Positions 50,452 through 58,875 of a DNA stretch of 64,000 nucleotides are shown piece by piece. A model generated the notes under the pieces. The model was given only the letters and a program-made list of their open reading frames with translations, did not search any database and had not been told where the DNA came from. Location of the stretch: contig PLZA01000052.1 in the NCBI GenBank assembly GCA_003153505.1, forward strand, positions 50,427 to 114,426. The letters are read 5' to 3'. The stretch's first letter is position 1. The number at the start of each line of letters is the position of its first letter. Position numbers and translations under genes: made by a program. This stretch comes from Candidatus Dormiibacterota bacterium. GTDB lineage: Bacteria > Chloroflexota > Dormibacteria > Aeolococcales > Aeolococcaceae.

Positions 50452-52398
50452 ATGTCAACCGAAGTCCTGACCTCAGAGCCCACCAAACCCGTGTCCGACG
50501 GCGGTCCGCCGCTGGTCCGGGCCGGCCTGCGCGGGTTCCTGGAGCTGGGTCGCTTCGACGTCATCGCGGTGATCGCCCTCGTGCTGGTTGCGTTCGGGTT
50601 GCGTCTTGCCAGCCCCATCCTTCCTGACTTCCTGAGCGGAGGCGGGACGGTCAGTGCGCTCGGCGTTGGATACCCGACCACCTCCGGGTCGAGCGCGGAG
50701 TGCACCACGGTCCCCGAGGGACCTCCCGGCGTGGTCGCCGGGGTGAAGGTGAGCCACACCGACGTCAGCGTCTGCGGCTACGTCTTCGACGAGGTGTACT
50801 TCCCGGTGGACGCGGCCAAGGACCTGCGTCAACCCGCCGAGTCGTACTTCGACCCCGAGCCGCCGCTGGCCAAGCTGTTGATGGCGCCCCCGATCGCCAT
50901 CTTCGGCTTCAACAGCTGGAGCTGGCGGCTCAGCACGACACTCTTCGGCAGCCTGCTCGTCGGCCTGATGTATCTGGTCGCGCTGCGCCTCCGGCGCGAC
51001 CGCTTCTTCGCGCTGGTCACAGCGCTCTTCATCTGCTTCGACGGCCTGGCATTCGTCGAGTCGCGGACGGGGGTGATCGACATCATCGCGGTCTTCTTCG
51101 TCGCGCTGTTCTATTACGTCTTTCTGCTCCACTGGCAGGCGCGAACACGCGCGCAGTGGCGAACCACCTTGTACGTGATGGCCGGCGTCGCCGGGCTCGC
51201 CTTTGCTGCCAAGCTCACAGCCCTCGCGCCGCTGGTGGTTGCCGGAGCGCTGATCGTGATTCGCGGCGTTGCGCCGTACCTGGCGGGTTTTGTTCCATGG
51301 CTGCGCCGCATCGCGGGTCCCGGGCGAGCCGAGACGGTCATGTGGCGGCATGCGGCGGGTCCCCGCGCGATCCTGCATTACGTCGCGGGAGGGCTGATCG
51401 CGCTCGCCATCTTCAGCGCTTCCTTCTCGCGCTACGAGACGATCCAGCACCAGGACGTGTACTTCTTCACGAGCTGCAATCCCGCTGTGTCCGGTCTGCC
51501 GGGAACACCCAAGACGCTCAACGTCCCGGTCATGCACGTCGGATCGTTGACGGTCCCGAACCCAGTCGAGGCGATCGACAACATCGTGCAGATCACCGCC
51601 GCGTCGCTGCGGTACCACGCCGAGGAATGTCACAGCCATCCGTACTCGTCGTTGTGGCTGACCTGGCCGATCATGGAGCACCCGGTGCTCTTCTACGCAA
51701 CCTCGCAGTCCAACAATGGCGCGGTCGCTGAGGTCACCGACATGGGGAATCCCGCGATCTGGTGGCTCGGGATTCTTGCGCTGCTGTTCTGTGTGTGGCG
51801 CCTGACGCGGGGACCGAACTGGTGGCGGCTGCTGGTCGCGCTGATCGGGCTCGCCTCGCTGGTGGCGATGATCATCCTGTACCAGGCGGCCGTGCGGTAT
51901 CACAACCCCAACAACTTCAACACGTCGTACACCGGAGCGCAGTTCACCGCGCTGTTCCATCAACCACCGTCGTCGCAGTACGAGATCTCGCGGACATCAC
52001 CGGGGTTCTGGTTCGTGGTCGCATTCGCCGGCATGGTGCTCTTCGCAGCGCTGGTCGTCGTGTCGGCGGTGATCTCGCGGCGATTCGTGCCGGCGTTCAT
52101 CGTGCTCGGCTACATCGCCGCGTGGATGATGTGGGTGCCCGGCAATGAGCGTCGGGTCCTGTTCTTCTATCACGCACTCGGCATGCTGCTGTTCACCGCG
52201 CTCGCACTCGCGTACGCGCTGACAGCCATCCGAGGCATCCGATTCCGGCTCGGTGGCAGGCAGATCTCGCTGGCCCCGGTCGCGTACGCGTTGATCGGCA
52301 GCGTGCTCGCCGCGTTCATCTTCTTCTACCCGATCTGGACGGCCATGCCGCAGAGCCCAGCCGACCAGCAGATGAGGATCTGGGTCGACGTCGGGTGA
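50452..52398 (+). CDS. Protein O-mannosyltransferase (GT39, PMT family)
   Basis: 648 residues with about ten membrane segments. PMT hallmarks: the catalytic acidic pair in GYVFDEVYFPVDAAKDL (Asp113-Glu114), DPEPPLAKLLMAPPIAIFG in the second outer loop, and FFYHALGMLLF near the end. The family moves mannose from polyprenyl-phosphate mannose to Ser/Thr of proteins leaving the cell through Sec. ATG 50452 has little ribosome site, and TAAAT lies close upstream, so a leaderless transcript is possible. It heads a run of five overlapping genes (next start shares GTGA). Confidence 0.85.
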   Translation: MSTEVLTSEPTKPVSDGGPPLVRAGLRGFLELGRFDVIAVIALVLVAFGLRLASPILPDFLSGGGTVSALGVGYPTTSGSSAECTTVPEGPPGVVAGVKVSHTDVSVCGYVFDEVYFPVDAAKDLRQPAESYFDPEPPLAKLLMAPPIAIFGFNSWSWRLSTTLFGSLLVGLMYLVALRLRRDRFFALVTALFICFDGLAFVESRTGVIDIIAVFFVALFYYVFLLHWQARTRAQWRTTLYVMAGVAGLAFAAKLTALAPLVVAGALIVIRGVAPYLAGFVPWLRRIAGPGRAETVMWRHAAGPRAILHYVAGGLIALAIFSASFSRYETIQHQDVYFFTSCNPAVSGLPGTPKTLNVPVMHVGSLTVPNPVEAIDNIVQITAASLRYHAEECHSHPYSSLWLTWPIMEHPVLFYATSQSNNGAVAEVTDMGNPAIWWLGILALLFCVWRLTRGPNWWRLLVALIGLASLVAMIILYQAAVRYHNPNNFNTSYTGAQFTALFHQPPSSQYEISRTSPGFWFVVAFAGMVLFAALVVVSAVISRRFVPAFIVLGYIAAWMMWVPGNERRVLFFYHALGMLLFTALALAYALTAIRGIRFRLGGRQISLAPVAYALIGSVLAAFIFFYPIWTAMPQSPADQQMRIWVDVG

Positions 52399-54605
52399 CC
52401 GCCTTGCTTCTCCTTCTTGACGCCGCGCTGACGCTGGCGTCCGGCGCAGCCCTGGCCGGGCTGGTGAGAACACACCTGACCCTCGCCGAGCGCGCGACCG
52501 TCGGCGTGACCAGCGGGCTCCTGGTCGGGACCGGCGCGACGTACGGGCTGTCGCTGGTCGCCGGCCTCAACACCGCCACCGTTCTCATCGGCCCCGCGCT
52601 GGCGCTCGGAGCTGCGCTGGCCGTGTCGCTCCTCACGGTCAATCCGCGCGCGACCTGGCACGCCTCATGGGTCGAGACGAGGGATCGATGGATGCAGCGC
52701 ATCCCGTGGCTGCCGATCGTCGCCTTCGCCGGCGGCGGCGCGGCGGTCGCCGCGATCTTCGCCCACACCGTCTTCTCGGACTCGGGTGGGCTCGAGGCCG
52801 GGTATCCGACGGTGTGGGCGGACTGGTCGCAGCACCTCACCACCGCCGCGAGCTTCGCGTCCGGCGGGAACATCCCGCCGGTCAACCCGCTCTTCAGCGG
52901 CACGACATTGCTCTACCCGTTCCTGCCCGACTTCCATGCAGCGACGCTGATGACCCTCGGCCTCGCCCCGGGCCTCGCACTCGCCATCCCCGGAGGGATC
53001 CTGGCGGTCGTCATCGGGATGCTGGTCGTGGCCCTGGGCCGCCGCCTCGGGCTCGGGACGGGGGCAGGCATCATCGCGGTGCTGATCTGCGGTATCGGCG
53101 GCGGCCTCGGGTTCATCGGCGTCTTCTCCGACGCCTGCATGAGTCACGGATTCACCGCATCGCAGTGCACGTTGCAGTACGTCGTGAGTCACCCGGGTAC
53201 CGGCGTCTCCATCGTCGGATGGACGCTCCACGACCTTCCCGGAACCATCGTCGCTCAGCACCGTGCCTATGACGGACTGCCGTCTGACGGCGGGACGCCG
53301 CCGCTGCCCGACATGCAGTGGTACACGCCACTGATGGCGTGGTGGCTGCCCCAACGAACGCTGCTCTTCGGCTTCGCGGCCGCGATCTCGGTCCTGCTCC
53401 TCGTGCTCGCGGGCGCGTCGTCCCATGGCCCGAGCTGGGAGCCGTTCGCGCTTGCCGGCGTGCTGACCGGGCTGCTGCCGATCGTCCATGTCCAGACGCT
53501 GATCGCGCTCGCGATCCTGCTGTTCGTGCTGTTCTGGCGGCGGCGCCGGCGCGAGTGGTTCGCGTTGATCGGCATCGCCCTCCTGCTCGGTGGCGTCCGG
53601 CTTGCCCAGCTCGCGCTCTCAGCACACGGGGCCGCGGTGACCCCCTACGGCACCAACGTCTACCCCTGGCTCGAACCAGGGTGGCTCGCCAACGCGGGCA
53701 CGGCGGTCAATTCGAGCGGCCGGCTGACCCTGTCCATCGGCAACCTGGTCACGGGCGCGATCCAGGCGATCGGGATGCTCGGCACCGCCCAGTGGTGGGG
53801 ATTCTGGCTCGCCAATCTCGGAATCGCGGTGCCGATGCTCGCGGTGGTGGCGATCGCCGCCGCGGCCCGGCTCGGCGGCGGCAGCGCCGGCCGCGTGATG
53901 ACCGCGGCGTTTCCGGTGCCGCTGCTCGAACTGACCCTCGGCGCCCTGATCATCTTCGCGGCCTGCAATCTCGTGGTCTTCCAGTCCTGGAACTGGGACA
54001 ACACCAAGCTGCTCGTGTACTGGTACCTGGTCATCGCCCTGCTCATCGGTGCGCTGGCAGCGAACTGGTGGCGGCGTGTGTGGCCGCGGGTCGCCGCGAT
54101 CGTGCTGGTGGCGCCGGTGCTGCTGACCGGTGCCCTCGTGGTGCTCCGGCTGCTGCCGTGGACGCCCGCGGCCGACGCGGTCACCGGTCCGTACACGATT
54201 GCGAACACGCAGGAACTCCGGCTTGCCTCGACAATCGACCGCGTGACTCCCAAGGACGCCGTCTTCCTGACCTTCGGACGTCCCAACGATCCCGTGCTCG
54301 CCGTCGCGGGGCGGATCGGTGTCATGGGCTACGGGGGCTGGCTCTGGAGCTATGGCATCAGCTTCGAGACGCGCTTCGCCGATGTCCAGGCCATGTACAG
54401 CGGCTGTGCCACCGACGCGGCCACATGCCCCGTGTTCCGCCTGTTGCGCAAGTACGGCATCAGCTATGTGGAAATCGACAACCGGCTCGGCGACCCTGGC
54501 GCGATCGACGGCCAGGCAGGCATCAGCTGGTGGGCGGGCCAGGGCCTGCCGGTGGTCGCCAGCTCCGACCACATCACCGTCTACGACGTCCGTGGCAGAG
54601 GTTGA
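52395..54605 (+). CDS. Large polytopic membrane protein, GT-C-like
   Basis: 736 residues; the start GTG 52395 overlaps the PMT stop. About 14 hydrophobic segments occupy residues 1-590, and a C-terminal outer domain of about 140 residues ends the protein. A long outer loop after the third segment carries AGYPTVWADWSQHLTTAASF, the type of W-D-x-H loop with acidic and His residues that GT-C enzymes use. The C-terminal domain (TPKDAVFLTFGRPNDPVLAV, KYGISYVEIDNRLG) resembles the periplasmic part of such transferases. Substrate unknown, presumably a mannose-containing glycan given the neighbours. Confidence 0.6.
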   Translation: MTALLLLLDAALTLASGAALAGLVRTHLTLAERATVGVTSGLLVGTGATYGLSLVAGLNTATVLIGPALALGAALAVSLLTVNPRATWHASWVETRDRWMQRIPWLPIVAFAGGGAAVAAIFAHTVFSDSGGLEAGYPTVWADWSQHLTTAASFASGGNIPPVNPLFSGTTLLYPFLPDFHAATLMTLGLAPGLALAIPGGILAVVIGMLVVALGRRLGLGTGAGIIAVLICGIGGGLGFIGVFSDACMSHGFTASQCTLQYVVSHPGTGVSIVGWTLHDLPGTIVAQHRAYDGLPSDGGTPPLPDMQWYTPLMAWWLPQRTLLFGFAAAISVLLLVLAGASSHGPSWEPFALAGVLTGLLPIVHVQTLIALAILLFVLFWRRRRREWFALIGIALLLGGVRLAQLALSAHGAAVTPYGTNVYPWLEPGWLANAGTAVNSSGRLTLSIGNLVTGAIQAIGMLGTAQWWGFWLANLGIAVPMLAVVAIAAAARLGGGSAGRVMTAAFPVPLLELTLGALIIFAACNLVVFQSWNWDNTKLLVYWYLVIALLIGALAANWWRRVWPRVAAIVLVAPVLLTGALVVLRLLPWTPAADAVTGPYTIANTQELRLASTIDRVTPKDAVFLTFGRPNDPVLAVAGRIGVMGYGGWLWSYGISFETRFADVQAMYSGCATDAATCPVFRLLRKYGISYVEIDNRLGDPGAIDGQAGISWWAGQGLPVVASSDHITVYDVRGRG

Positions 54606-55347
54606 GGTGACCGGCGCGCTGCCGGCGCCGGGCACCCATCCGTCGATCAGCGCTGTCCTCCCCGCGTACAACGAGGAGGCGGTCATCGCCGAGACGGTGC
54701 GGCGCACCGCGGCAGCGCTCATCGAGATTGGCATCACGGACTTCGAGATCCTGGTCATCGATGACGGCAGCAGCGACGCGACTGCGGCGCGAGCGTCGGC
54801 GGCAGACGGCGCGGGCTCGCGCGTCCGTGTGGTGTCGCATCCGCGCAACCGCGGCTACGGCGCTGCGTTGCGCACCGGGTTCGATGCGGCCACGCGCGAG
54901 GCAGTCTTCCTCATGGACAGCGACGGTCAGTTCGATCCGACCGAGATCTCGCGGCTCCTCGCCATGTATGGGCCGGACCGTGTCGTGTGCGGCTATCGCA
55001 TCCGGCGCAAGGACACCTGGGCGCGGCGTTTCTATCACACGGCGTTCTTCGGCCTGGTCCGGCTCGGATTTGGACCGACAGCCCGCGACGTGAACTGTGC
55101 GTTCAAGCTCTTCCCTCGCGCCGTCGGCAGGGGGCTGCACGCGGAGGGGGCGCTCGTCTCCACCGAGCTCCTCGTGCGTGCGCGCCGGAGTGGATACCGG
55201 CTCATGGATGTCGGTGTGCACCACTACGCGCGCACCACAGGGCGGGCGACCGGCGCCGACGTTCGCGTGGTCCTGCGAGCCTTTCGCGAGTTGCAGCAGC
55301 TGCGCACGGACCCCGCACTCCTCGACGGGCTCGAACCGCCGGCGTGA
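54592..55347 (+). CDS. GT2 polyprenyl-phosphate sugar synthase-like
   Basis: 251 residues. GT2 motifs in order: ISAVLPAYNEEAVIAETVRR, VIDDGSSDATAARA, the metal-binding FLMDSDGQFDPTEISRLL and HPRNRGYGAALRTGFD. This is the DPM1-like group that makes polyprenyl-phosphate mannose or glucose at the inner face of the membrane. It lacks the membrane segments of the GT2-GtrA protein elsewhere in the window. GTG 54592 overlaps the previous gene by 14 bp; GTG 54607 (just after the stop) is also possible. Its product could feed the PMT and the PIG-V-like enzyme beside it. Confidence 0.8.
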   Translation: MAEVEVTGALPAPGTHPSISAVLPAYNEEAVIAETVRRTAAALIEIGITDFEILVIDDGSSDATAARASAADGAGSRVRVVSHPRNRGYGAALRTGFDAATREAVFLMDSDGQFDPTEISRLLAMYGPDRVVCGYRIRRKDTWARRFYHTAFFGLVRLGFGPTARDVNCAFKLFPRAVGRGLHAEGALVSTELLVRARRSGYRLMDVGVHHYARTTGRATGADVRVVLRAFRELQQLRTDPALLDGLEPPA

Positions 55348-56453
55348 CCGGGCGACCGGGAACCTCGGCGTGGCGTACCGCGCTTGGGGCGGTCGCGCTG
55401 TCGCGGTTGCTCTGGCTCGGCGTCTTTGTCGCCGTGCTCGCGATCGACTTCCCGTCGACCCCCGTGCTGACCGGGCTCCGCACCCACCTGGTTGCGTGGG
55501 ATGCGATCAGCTACCTGTCGATTGCCGACCACGGGTACCCGGCGCATCTCGACTACCGCGACGCGTTCCTCCCCGGATTTCCGTTGATGGTCCGCGCGGT
55601 GATGATCATCACCCGCGACGGCGTCACCGCCTCATGGCTGGTGAACGCCATCGCCGAGACGATCGCACTCTGGTACCTCGGGCGTCTCGTGCTCGCCGAG
55701 CGCGATCAGCCGTCGGCAGAGTTCTCGGTATGGCTCCTCGCGCTTGCTCCGACAGCGCTCTTTCTCATCGCACCGTTCACCGAGAGCAGCTTCATCGCGT
55801 CCGCCGCTGCGAGTTTGTACTACGCGCGTGCCGGACAGTCGCGCAAGGCCGTCGGCGCCGCGGCGATCGCCTGTGCGCTCCGGCTCACCGGGCTCGCGCT
55901 GATCCCCGCGCTGGCCATCGAGCACCTGCGGCGATCGGGCTGGCGTCCGCGCCCGGACCTGCTTGTGGTGCTGCTGGCGGCCGTGCCGCTCGTGCTCTAC
56001 GGGCTCTACATGCAGGTCCATATCGGTGATGCCCTGGCGCTCCTCCACGCCGACCACCTGCCGTCCTTCGGCCTGCAGCCGACACCGCCCTGGACGGGAT
56101 TCGCAACCACCTGGCATACGCTCGTCACTGCGTCCAATGGCGAGACGCGCTCGATCTTCGCCCGCGAGGTCGCGTTCGGCCTGCTGGGCTTGGTGCTCTG
56201 CGCCGGGATGTGGGTGTCCTCACGGATCCCCCGATCGCTGGCCCTGTACTGCACCATCGCGTGGTTGATGACCGCATCTCTGCCGTTCTGGCGCTCCCAG
56301 CCCCGCTACAGCCTGGCGCTCTTCCCGGTCGTGCTGCTGGTGTCGGACCTCACCCAGCGCTTCCCCAGGGCGCGGCCGGCGATGCTCGGCGCGAGCGCCG
56401 TGCTCATGTGCGCGGGAATGTGGATCTTCGCGCAGGGACGGTGGCTCGGATGA
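55344..56453 (+). CDS. PIG-V-like mannosyltransferase (GT-C)
   Basis: 369 residues with about nine membrane segments. The first outer loop AWDAISYLSIADHGYP, then DAFLPGFPLMVRAVMI, and the late PRYSLALFPVVLLV are the signature pieces of the PIG-V/GPI-mannosyltransferase II-like family in bacteria, which use polyprenyl-phosphate mannose. The WDxxxYxxIAxxGY loop includes the catalytic acid. GTG 55344 overlaps the GT2 stop (GTGA) and its stop overlaps the next ATG (ATGA), so the five genes are translated as a chain. Confidence 0.75.
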   Translation: MTGRPGTSAWRTALGAVALSRLLWLGVFVAVLAIDFPSTPVLTGLRTHLVAWDAISYLSIADHGYPAHLDYRDAFLPGFPLMVRAVMIITRDGVTASWLVNAIAETIALWYLGRLVLAERDQPSAEFSVWLLALAPTALFLIAPFTESSFIASAAASLYYARAGQSRKAVGAAAIACALRLTGLALIPALAIEHLRRSGWRPRPDLLVVLLAAVPLVLYGLYMQVHIGDALALLHADHLPSFGLQPTPPWTGFATTWHTLVTASNGETRSIFAREVAFGLLGLVLCAGMWVSSRIPRSLALYCTIAWLMTASLPFWRSQPRYSLALFPVVLLVSDLTQRFPRARPAMLGASAVLMCAGMWIFAQGRWLG

Positions 56454-57280
56454 TCATCGACAGCCACGTCCATATCCTGCCGGCGAGCATGCGCGACGCT
56501 CGCGACCACCTCGCGGCGCTCGATCCCTGGTTCGACGTCTGTCACCGGGGAGCGCGCTCGATCGTCACGGCTGAGGAGTTGCTCGCTTCGATGGACGCGT
56601 CGGGAATAGATCGCTCGGTGTGCTTCGGCTGGCCGTTCGCGGACCCGGATCTCTGCGCCGAGGTCAACGACCACCTGATCGCCGTGCAGCACGAGCTCGG
56701 GGACCGGCTCACCTGCTTTGCGACGGTGAGCGCCGGCCGGCCGGGCGCGGTCGACGAGCTGCGCCGCTGCGCTGCGGGCGGTCTGCGCGGCGCGGGCGAG
56801 CTCAACGCGGATGCTCAGGGGTTCGACCTCTCCTCGCCAGGGATCGACGAGGTGGCCTCTGCATGCACCGATCTCGGGATCCCGATGGTGCTGCACTGCA
56901 GTGAGCCGGTGGGTCACGACTACCCGGGCAAGGGCACAGCGACGCCCGGCAAGGTTGCCGCCTTCGCCCTCCGCCACCCCACGTTGCGGCTCGTCTGCGC
57001 GCACCTCGGCGGCGGCCTTCCCTTCTACGCCCACATGCCCGAGGTGGCCGAGCTCTGCCGGCGGCTCTGGTTCGACACCGCTGCGGCGCCGTACCTCTTC
57101 GCGCCGACGGCCTACCGTGCGGTCGCCGACCTCTGCGGCGCCGACCGCCTGCTCTTCGGCTCCGACCATCCGCTCCTCCCCGCGCGACGCTACATCGACG
57201 CGTTCGCGGAGGCGGACCTGACCGTCGCCGAGCGAGCGCTCGTGATGGGCGGCAACGCCGCGGAGCTGCTTGGTCTGTGA
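56450..57280 (+). CDS. Amidohydrolase-2 family protein
   Basis: 276 residues from ATG 56450, overlapping the PIG-V-like stop. The TIM-barrel metal ligands fit: HVH in IIDSHVHILP, His in MVLHCSEPVGHDY, His in RLVCAHLGGGLPFYAH and the late Asp in LLFGSDHPLLPARRY. The family (ACMSD-like) decarboxylates or hydrolyses small carboxylic or aromatic substrates. It closes a run of glycosylation genes, where its role is not obvious; it may be a passenger of the operon. Confidence 0.8.
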   Translation: MIIDSHVHILPASMRDARDHLAALDPWFDVCHRGARSIVTAEELLASMDASGIDRSVCFGWPFADPDLCAEVNDHLIAVQHELGDRLTCFATVSAGRPGAVDELRRCAAGGLRGAGELNADAQGFDLSSPGIDEVASACTDLGIPMVLHCSEPVGHDYPGKGTATPGKVAAFALRHPTLRLVCAHLGGGLPFYAHMPEVAELCRRLWFDTAAAPYLFAPTAYRAVADLCGADRLLFGSDHPLLPARRYIDAFAEADLTVAERALVMGGNAAELLGL

Positions 57281-57306
57281 CAACGTGCCCCTCTCGTTAC
57301 ACGTCT

Positions 57307-57454
57307 GTGTCGCAGCATCGGAGGCTCCGTTCGGTCCCTTTGCGACACTTCCTCTGGGCGGAGAAACCGGCGCCCGCCAGCCGGTCCTTCGCCTCTTTCG
57401 TGACCAGGATTGGGGGCTTCGGCCCCGTCCGTGGTCGCAAGCGACGCTCCGATG
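57307..57454 (+). promoter_or_regulatory. Highly structured leader of the GT-B gene
   Basis: In the 187-bp gap before 57468, several perfect inverted repeats nest: GTGTCGCA (57307-57314) with TGCGACAC (57341-57348); CATCGGAG (57316-57323) with CTCCGATG (57447-57454), next to the ribosome site; ACCGGC (57366-57371) with GCCGGT (57380-57385); GGGGC-TTCG-GCCCC (57413-57426); GTCG-CAAG-CGAC (57434-57445). The first two could be alternatives or a pseudoknot. No known riboswitch consensus is recognisable. Confidence 0.5.
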
Positions 57455-57467
57455 AGGGACCGGGTGC

Positions 57468-58817
57468 ATGTCGAAGCCGGCACCTCTGGTCGCCGGTTTC
57501 GCACACTGTGCGGCGATGTTCTCTCCTGACACGCTCGACGTGGTCATGGTGTCCTTCGAGGGACCCGACCAGTACAGCCAGGCGGGCGGTCTCGGCGTCC
57601 GCGCCCGGGAGCTGTGCCGTGCCTTCGCGGCGCTGGGATACCGCACCACGCTCGTCTTCGTGGGCGACCCGGACAAGCCCGGTGTCGAGCTCGACCAGGG
57701 CGTCCAACTCGTCCGCTGGTGTCAGCAGCTGAGCGACCGGTACCGCACGGGTGTGTACGAGGGTGAGCTGGGCAAGATTCGAGACCTCACCGCCACGCTG
57801 CCCGACGCGCTGATCGACAGCATCCTCAGGCCCGCGGCAGAAGCGGGACGGGTCACCGCCGTCCTCTGCGAGGAGTGGCACACCGCGTGGTTCTGCCGCG
57901 CGCTCAGCGACCGGCTCCACACCCTCGGCCTCCGCGAGAGCGCGGTGCTGCTCTGGAACGCCAACAACCTCTTCGGGTTCGAGGCCATCGACTGGCCGAT
58001 CCTCGACTTCGTCGCCTCGGTGACCACGGTCAGCAAGTACATGAAGCACCTCATGTGGCCGTACGGCGTCAACCCGGTGGTGATCCCCAACGGGATTCCC
58101 GAGAGTGCGCTCGCCCCGGTCGACGGGTCGGCGGCCCGGGCGATTCGAGCGGCCGCGGGGTCACCCTGCCTTACCTTCAAGATCGGGCGCTTCAGCCCGG
58201 ACAAGCGGTGGACCCAGGCAGTCGCCGCCATCGCCGAGCTCCGCTCGGAAGGGTTGCCGGCCCGGATGCTGATCCGCGGTGGGATGGAGCCGTATGGCGC
58301 AACGGTCCTCGCGTTCGCCGCGGAGCGCGGGCTGGCCGTGACCGACTGGTATGAGCCCGTGGAGGATGCCGGCGGCATCGTGCGCGCGCTCACCGAGACC
58401 GACGGCGCGCCGATTGTCCACTTGCGCCGTTTCCTCCCCGACCAGGTGGTCACCGAGATCAATGTGGCGGCAACCGCCGTCCTCGCCAACTCGGGGCACG
58501 AGCCATTCGGACTCGTCGGCCTCGAGGCGATGGCGGCCGGGGGCGTGGCGATGGTGGGCGCGACCGGTGAGGAGTACGCCCGCCCATACGGCAACGCGAT
58601 CGTGGTCGAGACAGACGACCCGGCTGAGATCGCGAGCGCCCTGCGCGGGCTCGTCGAACAGCCGGCTCTCGGTGAACGGCTGCGCGTCGCGGCACGCCTC
58701 GACGCGGCCGACTTCGCCTGGCCCATCGTGATCGCCGGGCTGCTCGAGCGGCTCCGCTTCATGTGCGTCCATCAGCGGGTCGTCCTGCCCGACGACGGAG
58801 CGAGCCCACGCGCGTAA
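57468..58817 (+). CDS. GT-B glycosyltransferase (GT4/GT5-like)
   Basis: 449 residues. The N-terminal PDQYSQAGGLGVRARE resembles the donor loop of glycogen-synthase-like enzymes; the C-terminal half has FKIGRFSPDKRW, the GT-B nucleotide-binding NSGHEPFGLVGLEAMAAGG with its EX7E pattern, and an acceptor-side IPNGIPES. These enzymes transfer a sugar from a nucleotide donor, often with a retaining mechanism. No membrane segment. ATG 57468 has a GAGGGA site; ATG 57516 (MFSPDTLDV) is also possible. It lies between the overlapping glycosylation genes and the GDP-mannose gene, so a mannosyl or glucosyl transfer is likely. Confidence 0.75.
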   Translation: MSKPAPLVAGFAHCAAMFSPDTLDVVMVSFEGPDQYSQAGGLGVRARELCRAFAALGYRTTLVFVGDPDKPGVELDQGVQLVRWCQQLSDRYRTGVYEGELGKIRDLTATLPDALIDSILRPAAEAGRVTAVLCEEWHTAWFCRALSDRLHTLGLRESAVLLWNANNLFGFEAIDWPILDFVASVTTVSKYMKHLMWPYGVNPVVIPNGIPESALAPVDGSAARAIRAAAGSPCLTFKIGRFSPDKRWTQAVAAIAELRSEGLPARMLIRGGMEPYGATVLAFAAERGLAVTDWYEPVEDAGGIVRALTETDGAPIVHLRRFLPDQVVTEINVAATAVLANSGHEPFGLVGLEAMAAGGVAMVGATGEEYARPYGNAIVVETDDPAEIASALRGLVEQPALGERLRVAARLDAADFAWPIVIAGLLERLRFMCVHQRVVLPDDGASPRA

Positions 58818-58875
58818 TTCCGGGCAGCGCACCATATGATCTGCACCAACAGACCGGTGCCGAGGAGGTGGCTGC

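Noticed and set aside
50452..50460. DtxR-like or SOS boxes upstream of the PMT gene
   Set aside because: No palindrome resembling either consensus in the gap between 50207 and 50451.
57281..57467. Intrinsic terminator explanation for the leader hairpins
   Set aside because: The GC hairpins lack T-tracts and the pairing extends to the next ribosome site, so a regulatory leader fits better, although termination is not excluded.
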